Assembly (NCBI RefSeq): GCF_000466685.1
Contig: NZ_ANNG01000010.1
Span: 62,001 to 126,000, forward strand
Source: Campylobacter concisus UNSWCS
GTDB taxonomy: Bacteria > Campylobacterota > Campylobacteria > Campylobacterales > Campylobacteraceae
Reading direction: 5' to 3'
DNA: 64,000 nt
Under the pieces are notes generated by a model. That model searched no databases. It saw only the letters and a list, made by a program, of their open reading frames with translations, and was not told the origin of the DNA. Both the position numbers and the translations under genes were made by a program. Below are positions 59,801 through 64,000 of the stretch, piece after piece. Every line of letters starts with the position of its first letter. The first letter of the stretch is position 1.

Positions 59801-62201
59801 TTTGCTCATCGCTCTTGGCTGTCTGCTTTGTCTGGCTAGCGCTTGAAGTATTGCGTCCGCTTTGGCGTAATATCTCCTCATCGCCTCCTTGTCGCCCTCT
59901 TGCTCCGCTTGCATTATCGCCGATACCAGAAACGCCGTTTGGTAAGGCGCTATTCTTTGCTTCTTCATTGATTAAATTTCCTTTTTGGGATATAATGTGA
60001 TCGTCGGTTGGCAAAAGAACAGAACTATCCTTTGCGTTAGCTTCAATGTCTTTGCTTATAATATCGCTAGACTGAACAAACTTAGCGTTTTCCGACTTTG
60101 CATTACTTCTATCTCGATACGCACTTAAAACAAATTTATTCTCACCCATATTGTCTAAAATAATCGTTGTTTTATTTGTCTTAATGGCAACTCTTTTATT
60201 TTGTGCTTGGCTTATATCGCCATTTTTTATATTTTCGTCAAGATGTGATAAAAACTTAATAGCTTTTTCTTCACCCCATTGCTCACTTCTACGCTTTAAA
60301 ATATGCGCTAAACCAAAATTTTCATTTCCCCAAACAAGATCTATATCGCCTAACTCTTTTCTATAAAAAGCACCTGCAACCTGACCATCTCTTTCAGTCA
60401 AAAGTTTATCTATTGCACCTTTGCCGTCATGATAAAACTCAGCGTAATTAGTGCCAAATTCTTTAATAGGCACAATGTTGTTTTCTTGCTCTATCTTTGC
60501 CCTGAGTGAGCTTAGATCCTCTTGTTTGGTTGTTTCATTAATTAAATTTCCTTTTAAGTCTCCTTGCCCTATACTAGGCTCATCGGGGTGGAGCATAGGG
60601 TGCCCGCTATACGCCCCGTCTTTATTTATATTTATTCTATTTTCTGAATTTATCTCATCAGCTACTTCTCTTTGAATTCTACTTTCATACGCATCAGCTA
60701 CTTTTTTATTTACATACTCTTTAGCGATATCTATATCTTTGTTTGCATATGCCTGCGTAAAAGCCTGCACGCTCTCATCGCTAAAACCTCTTTGTTTTAA
60801 CCTTGTGGCATAAATTTCTGGAGTATAAGCCTGCGCTGCGATATCTTTTTCAAGTGCGTAAAATATCCCTTGCCCAGCAAGTCTAGCATCAACATCTGCG
60901 CCGTCATTGTAAGCTCTAGTGTAGTCTATCTCATCCGCACTTGGCTTAAATTTAGCATTGATTAGCTCTCTTATTGCACTTGGTGACATACCTTGTTTTT
61001 GATATTCACTAATTGCTTTTTGAGTATCTGCGTATCTTATGGCCGATTGCTCTCTTGCATTATTTATACTAGCTTGTGCAGTTTGTATCTTCTCGTCATA
61101 AGCTTTAGCATACTCTCTTTGCACCTCAAAGTTTTTAAATTTAACTATATCATTGTAGCTATCTGCGTCTATAAACTCGCTCTTTTCTTTGCCCTGCATA
61201 GCCTCTTTTAAAACATTTGTGGCTGTGTCTTCATCAAGTCCCACCTCTTTTGTAGCAAATTCCTTAGCAGTCATTATCTGGGCAGGCGAGCCCTTCGTAG
61301 CGTAGTCTCGTTGCGAGCGCTCTGCGTGAAGTAAAGGCTCATCCTTGCGGGCAGTGATTTCAGCCGTATTTATCTCCGCTCGCTCACCACCCAAAAACTC
61401 GCTATTTTCAGCACTCTCTATCGCATCAGCTTCATTTGCCATTTTGCTTGCTTGACGCTTTGCTATGAGCTTACTTATGCCTTGGATGCCTTGATCTATC
61501 GCGTGTCCCAAAACAAACCCACCAGCTGCGCCATAGCCTATATTTTTTAATGTCTCTTCATCATTTTTACCCTCGCCAAGAGCTGCCACTCCTCCACTTG
61601 CAGCACCTGTGCCTGCAAAGTATAAGGTCTTTTTACCAAACTGAGCTAGTTTGCTACCCTTGCTAAGTAGTCCAACTCCACCTACAAAATTTATAGGATC
61701 GCCAACCATCTCCGTGCCTATCTCAGCCAAACGGCTACCCCATGACGTCTCGCCAGTTGCCTTTTCGTAGTCATCTCGCATCTTCTCAACGTTTTTTATC
61801 TTAGGGCGTAGAGACTTTTCTAAGCCGTTTTGATAGATATAGTTTTCATCTTTATCATGTTTGCCTTCATAAAATGGATTTATAAAGTCACCAACTCGCT
61901 CAACAGTGTTTGCTATGCCTGTTACCGTCTTAGCAGCGCCAAGTGCGAAGCCATGTTTTTTAGAGCCAAATTCTTCAAATTTTTGTGCATTTTTAGCTTC
62001 TTCCTCATTGATATCCCCACGCATTACACTTTGAACCAATTTTCCATCCAAGCCAACATCTGAAAGTTCCTTTCTTTTGGCTTGCTTATCGGCAGCATAC
62101 TGACGTTTAGCCATATCTGTGCTCAGGCTTGGCAAAAAGCCCATGCTTTCTAATTGTGCTATCTTTTCATCGCCCAAATATTCACGTATGGTAATAGCCA
62201 T
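56838..62201 (-). CDS. Giant polyvalent phage protein with several nuclease-like and peptidase-like domains
   Basis: The 1787-residue protein looks like a polyvalent protein injected with phage DNA. Residues 185-245 are Gly/Ala-rich and hydrophobic. At 585-695 a barnase/colicin E5/RelE-like (PBECR) nuclease domain shows 'GDIDLVWGNENFGLAHILKR'. At about 1055-1165 a second such domain has 'YGALHIKKHLEAQ' and 'YFNDDGVRFRVVVAIG'. At about 1205 'LMHEVQHAIQEIEGF' is an HExxH-type zinc peptidase motif. At 1310-1360 'ITVYSSKPIKAGNFVTPS' and 'DISWIDALQGQ' mark another conserved module. At 1460-1535 'LIKPTLERPAFVVDF' resembles PBECR2. Domain names are from pattern memory and need a profile search. Confidence 0.7.
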   Translation of the reverse strand: MAITIREYLGDEKIAQLESMGFLPSLSTDMAKRQYAADKQAKRKELSDVGLDGKLVQSVMRGDINEEEAKNAQKFEEFGSKKHGFALGAAKTVTGIANTVERVGDFINPFYEGKHDKDENYIYQNGLEKSLRPKIKNVEKMRDDYEKATGETSWGSRLAEIGTEMVGDPINFVGGVGLLSKGSKLAQFGKKTLYFAGTGAASGGVAALGEGKNDEETLKNIGYGAAGGFVLGHAIDQGIQGISKLIAKRQASKMANEADAIESAENSEFLGGERAEINTAEITARKDEPLLHAERSQRDYATKGSPAQIMTAKEFATKEVGLDEDTATNVLKEAMQGKEKSEFIDADSYNDIVKFKNFEVQREYAKAYDEKIQTAQASINNAREQSAIRYADTQKAISEYQKQGMSPSAIRELINAKFKPSADEIDYTRAYNDGADVDARLAGQGIFYALEKDIAAQAYTPEIYATRLKQRGFSDESVQAFTQAYANKDIDIAKEYVNKKVADAYESRIQREVADEINSENRININKDGAYSGHPMLHPDEPSIGQGDLKGNLINETTKQEDLSSLRAKIEQENNIVPIKEFGTNYAEFYHDGKGAIDKLLTERDGQVAGAFYRKELGDIDLVWGNENFGLAHILKRRSEQWGEEKAIKFLSHLDENIKNGDISQAQNKRVAIKTNKTTIILDNMGENKFVLSAYRDRSNAKSENAKFVQSSDIISKDIEANAKDSSVLLPTDDHIISQKGNLINEEAKNSALPNGVSGIGDNASGARGRQGGDEEILRQSGRNTSSASQTKQTAKSDEQMEQRSAFKTDGDTDATASSKQMVEEQGSSASIGSELRVNSNAHLGSGLVAGTLNSIDEDGNFNPDRFTAGFLAGLAGSKAVAIAARKMTPQLYNKILGTAKKMPQMAKDNPKLLGKLYANGKDVSLNSFAGEKAITANVGKLDQAKAMLEKGADEVEIWQKTGWFKDKDGAWKFEIGDSKARLNPNFKSGGRLGELLEHEELFKAYPELKDVGVVKIEDEIPSGAAQSVKNVAQREKRGIYNVAFNNKKSTIIRKDLETIDEIIKFEKGEADYIANGEHKSGYGALHIKKHLEAQNNGWVSKQEYLNMGQMLRKSTMQEADNKRIYTYFNDDGVRFRVVVAIGKNKERVISFYSNRKPLKAGLSYNSQNYDGNLPLNDDIIAQNGTKGYYSPANNEIGLSDLSDKSTLMHEVQHAIQEIEGFAKGSGAKGENYRLSHGEAEARNVQNRLNLGDKFRVKIVKDNNQVGDDYHTWIRDESDIKTFKQAYNDDGGGDLTPDFTEAMAKKAIDSGEITVYSSKPIKAGNFVTPSKMEAKSYAGSGKIYEEKLNLNDISWIDALQGQVTRNKDIHPHETFDVNPNETFVSRENGVNLSHELEKKYILKDGSINEAAVRKEAEPFIEKEYSLENFKAEFPNGKVDTPIGEVAVSNYQFEKLNFKGREKYLGLIKPTLERPAFVVDFEDTTFFFKPFRDKDGIVKFASVIKERDGGLDVTSNYPMANRKFELITREGKVRYVQGSVAKPVEHSLDNNVRSSATKSPIEHSSDSKGIIPQNEEKVYHSRNIEEIKQEHPNVEKELDESIAAMKKESFNDVNFKDDLISKINAKDITTKQLGKSVDLSDKQLAVLKNDIKNADFKVISDSKIYFDKMGKDGDKKRFFIDIAEDGKVRVDGYSKKDIDTIPVRQSALEELAGVGDRARLKNMSFEVKAAYFNELDPIKKEAILKTAELNKLKKAAQSGDKLAVAKFEEFKARNLDENGNIKDGLSLC
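57507..57600. repeat. Two tandem palindromic elements inside the giant gene
   Basis: The first element has arms GTCCGAAG (57507-57514) and CTTCGGAC (57544-57551). The second has TGTCCAAGG (57557-57565) and CCTTGGACA (57592-57600). Their loops share AGTGTTCTA, GGGCTT and CAGAG. The arms differ between the two elements at three positions on each side, and every change is matched in the opposite arm. They are read in frame as two peptide repeats, 'QGSVAKPVEHSLDN' and 'RSSATKSPIEHSSDS'. Confidence 0.72.
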
Positions 62202-62987
62202 TTACATCTCTCCATCATCACCAAAAATAAGTGGCTTTTTCTTTGATAAGTCTTTTTGTCTATCTTTATATTCAGCTTGGTTACCCTTTGCCTCACTTCT
62301 AGCAGATGATTCTCTTGTTAGCTCATCTACAAAATTTTTATTAAGATAGTATCCATCTTTGGTATTTCTTGCCACGCCAAGGTGTGCATATTCGTTATAT
62401 GTAGCCGCGTTTACCTTCACCCAGTCATCATCACCTGTGGTAGCCTTATTTTTGCTAAAACGCTGCATTATATTTCCTATGGCCAGGATCTCTGCATCGC
62501 TCTTGCCCTTTGTCTCATTTGGGAAAAGTTGTTTAAATGCCGCAACATTTGCCGCATCTTCTTGTTTTTGTCGCTCTATCTTATCAGCGTACTCCATGGC
62601 AAGAGTGTTGTTGTAGTTAGCTTGAGCATTAACCCTAGCAATATCCACAGCCCTATCTTTATTTGCTCTAAGCTCATCCATACTTAGCTTTTTCTCGTTA
62701 AAAATGCGGTCTTTTTCGTCTTTATCTTTTTGATAAGAAAGTTCATCAGCCTTTGCTTTCATCGTGTCCGCATGTGAGCTTTTTCTAAAATTTAGCTCAT
62801 CATTTCTAAAGAGTTTCTCCTCTTGATACCTCTTATTTTCATCATCTATCTTTTGACGATTTAGCCCTATATTTCCCACATCTTTTATACCATTTGCAAC
62901 AGCACCAAGCCCTGCAGCATATCCGGCTTTAGGACTTAGCGGGCTTAGCTCTGGACGTCTTAGAAACTCTATATTAAAGTAGCCCAT
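62202..62987 (-). CDS. Phage late protein, probably virion-associated, unknown
   Basis: The start at 62987 (MGYFNIEFLRRPELSPLSP) is preferred, with GAGGAG upstream; the frame stays open seven codons further to 63008. The 261-residue protein has a Gly/Ala-rich N-terminus ('AGYAAGLGAVANGIKDVGNI') followed by a long charged coiled coil (about 45-150) with many Lys, Asp, Glu and Asn residues. Such proteins are common internal virion or ejection components. It overlaps the upstream gene by 14 bases and abuts the giant gene. No family is recognised. Confidence 0.6.
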   Translation of the reverse strand: MGYFNIEFLRRPELSPLSPKAGYAAGLGAVANGIKDVGNIGLNRQKIDDENKRYQEEKLFRNDELNFRKSSHADTMKAKADELSYQKDKDEKDRIFNEKKLSMDELRANKDRAVDIARVNAQANYNNTLAMEYADKIERQKQEDAANVAAFKQLFPNETKGKSDAEILAIGNIMQRFSKNKATTGDDDWVKVNAATYNEYAHLGVARNTKDGYYLNKNFVDELTRESSARSEAKGNQAEYKDRQKDLSKKKPLIFGDDGEM

Positions 62988-63273
62988 TTCTCTTTCTCTC
63001 CTCTTCATCCTTGCTCATTACATTTGCCGTAGCACCTGCCCAGCCTTGCTCTAAATTTTGTTGCATCTTCTTTTGACGTGCCTTCTCATCTTTTAAAATT
63101 TGCATATTTAGATTATAGTTTTTCATAGCTAGATCATTTTGTTTTTTAGCTTGTCTGCCTTGCTCTACTGCACTCCATATCCCAGCACCAGCACCAAGAA
63201 GAGAGCCAAACGCCTTTAGTCCATCCGCATTTTGACTAGCTTTATCTCCTAAATTTTTTAAAAAATCCCACAT
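62974..63273 (-). CDS. Small phage late protein, probably virion-associated
   Basis: The 99-residue protein begins MWDFLKNLGDKASQNADGLK and has a short Gly/Ala-rich stretch 'FGSLLGAGAGIWSAVEQG' followed by a coiled coil 'MQILKDEKARQKKMQQNLEQ'. AAAAAAGGAGCTTAGC is an excellent ribosome site. The layout matches small internal or ejection proteins of podovirus-like phages. It ends inside the start of the next gene. Confidence 0.6.
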   Translation of the reverse strand: MWDFLKNLGDKASQNADGLKAFGSLLGAGAGIWSAVEQGRQAKKQNDLAMKNYNLNMQILKDEKARQKKMQQNLEQGWAGATANVMSKDEEERKRNGLL

Positions 63274-63332
63274 GCTAAGCTCCTTTTTTTAGTGATATTA
63301 TTACTAGGACATTTCCTAAAAAACGTATATTT

Positions 63333-64000
63333 TTATGCCATAGCGCCACCGCTTGCGCTATTTCTTCCAGCACCATTTCTATCATGTGAGCTATTTCTGC
63401 CAGTATTGCCGTGTTTCTCAGCCTGCCTTTGCCTACTCTTTTCGCTTCTACTCATCTTTGAAGAGCCATCACGGCTAGAGCTACCATGTTTCTCAGCTTG
63501 TCTTTGCCTACTCTTTTCGCTACGGCTCATCTTTGAGGCTTTATCAAGATCTCTTGCCATGCTTTTTGCCATGCCTAAAGCGCTATCTCTCTCTTTTTTA
63601 TTTAGCCCCATGCCTTTGCCACTTACTAGATTATCGCCAACTTGAGCTATATACATTCCATATTTAGTTTTTACGCCAGCTATTTGCCCAGTTCTCTCAT
63701 AGCTCTCTTTATCATATGCTAGATCCTTTGTTGGCACTCCTCCAAACATAGACTTCACACCCTCCCAAAATGACAAAGGAGCTTCATATATGCCTTGTCC
63801 TATCTCATTAAAGCCTGCTATATCTCCACCAAAACCAAAGCTTATATCAAGCCCGCTAGCCACCTCAAAGGCTTCATTTAAAACAGATCCCACGACCATA
63901 CTAAGCCCGAGCGTGGCAAAACCAGCCTGCAAACCAACAGCATTTGCCAAAAGACCGGCCGCCACATCAGCTATCTTTGCACTTACCACTCGCTCCACAA
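63333..64000 (-). CDS. Phage late protein with 25-residue C-terminal repeats; start may lie outside the window
   Basis: The readable 221 residues may continue beyond base 64000. The N-terminal part is hydrophobic and Gly/Ala-rich ('VAAGLLANAVGLQAGFATLG', 'SMVVGSVLNEAFEVASGL'). A middle segment ('TGQIAGVKTKYGMYIAQVGD') follows. The C-terminus is basic and polar, with two copies of 'SKMSRSEKSRQRQAEKHG' spaced 25 residues apart, then an Asn/Ser/Gly-rich end. It is likely an internal virion or ejection protein. No family is recognised. Confidence 0.55.
   Translation of the reverse strand, partial: VERVVSAKIADVAAGLLANAVGLQAGFATLGLSMVVGSVLNEAFEVASGLDISFGFGGDIAGFNEIGQGIYEAPLSFWEGVKSMFGGVPTKDLAYDKESYERTGQIAGVKTKYGMYIAQVGDNLVSGKGMGLNKKERDSALGMAKSMARDLDKASKMSRSEKSRQRQAEKHGSSSRDGSSKMSRSEKSRQRQAEKHGNTGRNSSHDRNGAGRNSASGGAMA
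63414..63541 (-). repeat. 75-base tandem repeat in the late gene
   Basis: Two copies of an approximately 50-base conserved core recur at a period of 75 bases (for example TTTCTCAGC at 63414 and 63489), coding 'SKMSRSEKSRQRQAEKHG' twice. The copies differ at a few bases, so the duplication is not brand new. Confidence 0.75.

Overview
The window looks like a chromosome segment of a Campylobacter species, probably close to C. concisus (species is an inference). The signs are low GC with TTAAAATTT-rich spacers, a tmRNA whose tag reads ANNVNFAPAYAKAA, a Pgp1-type peptidoglycan carboxypeptidase with the Q/E/H zinc site, a paired bacterial dynamin locus, fumarate reductase in frdC-A-B order, and DcuA, PsrABC and PanB homologues.

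Positions 1-38430 are ordinary chromosome. The window opens with a damaged junction, where a molybdopterin S/N-oxide reductase cut at its 3' end runs straight into a D-threonine-aldolase-like gene cut at its 5' end. A tight five-gene operon follows (cdsA-dxr-uraA-pgp1-tsaD), then a lipoprotein, the dynamin pair, and an Mrr-type restriction enzyme. The minus-strand block holds frdCAB, lgt and a YigZ-family gene. Next come galU-pgi-DUF1287, an ABC-F ATPase, aspA-dcuA, psrABC with a two-component system, ruvB, a zinc-ribbon protein, an AI-2E-type permease, a HIT protein, a Cache sensor, panB and an Hpt-like protein. The metabolic theme is anaerobic respiration: aspartate is deaminated to fumarate, DcuA exchanges dicarboxylates, Frd reduces fumarate, and Psr or the S/N-oxide reductase use other acceptors.

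Positions 38431-64000 are tmRNA (ssrA) followed by the left part of a prophage integrated at its 3' end; the right end lies outside the window. The order is a P4-type integrase, a minus-strand lysogeny operon (repressor plus four small or membrane proteins), a divergent promoter with an embedded operator, and a plus-strand early region. The early region holds a Cro-like protein, an m5C methyltransferase, a primase-helicase, an iteron-like array, an SSB-like protein and small genes. Then comes a 1.4 kb stretch with no convincing gene, a HEPN/Abi-like gene, and minus-strand late genes. The late genes include a 1787-residue polyvalent protein with several nuclease-like domains and a 761-residue membrane-associated protein.

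The most unusual system is the lysogeny operon at 40417-43435. The repressor and the next two proteins each carry one copy of a 14-residue motif, GGNNQIGNxNxQNN, resembling amyloid-type signalling motifs (RHIM and the related fungal PP and bacterial BASS motifs). The third copy is on the cytoplasmic tail of a single-pass membrane protein, and two further membrane proteins follow. This looks like a lysogen-expressed, motif-linked assembly joining a DNA-binding repressor to the membrane. Also notable are eleven TGGCTCA repeats after the primase-helicase gene, paired in-frame palindromes with compensatory changes inside the polyvalent gene, and a short overlooked gene in a GC-rich island.
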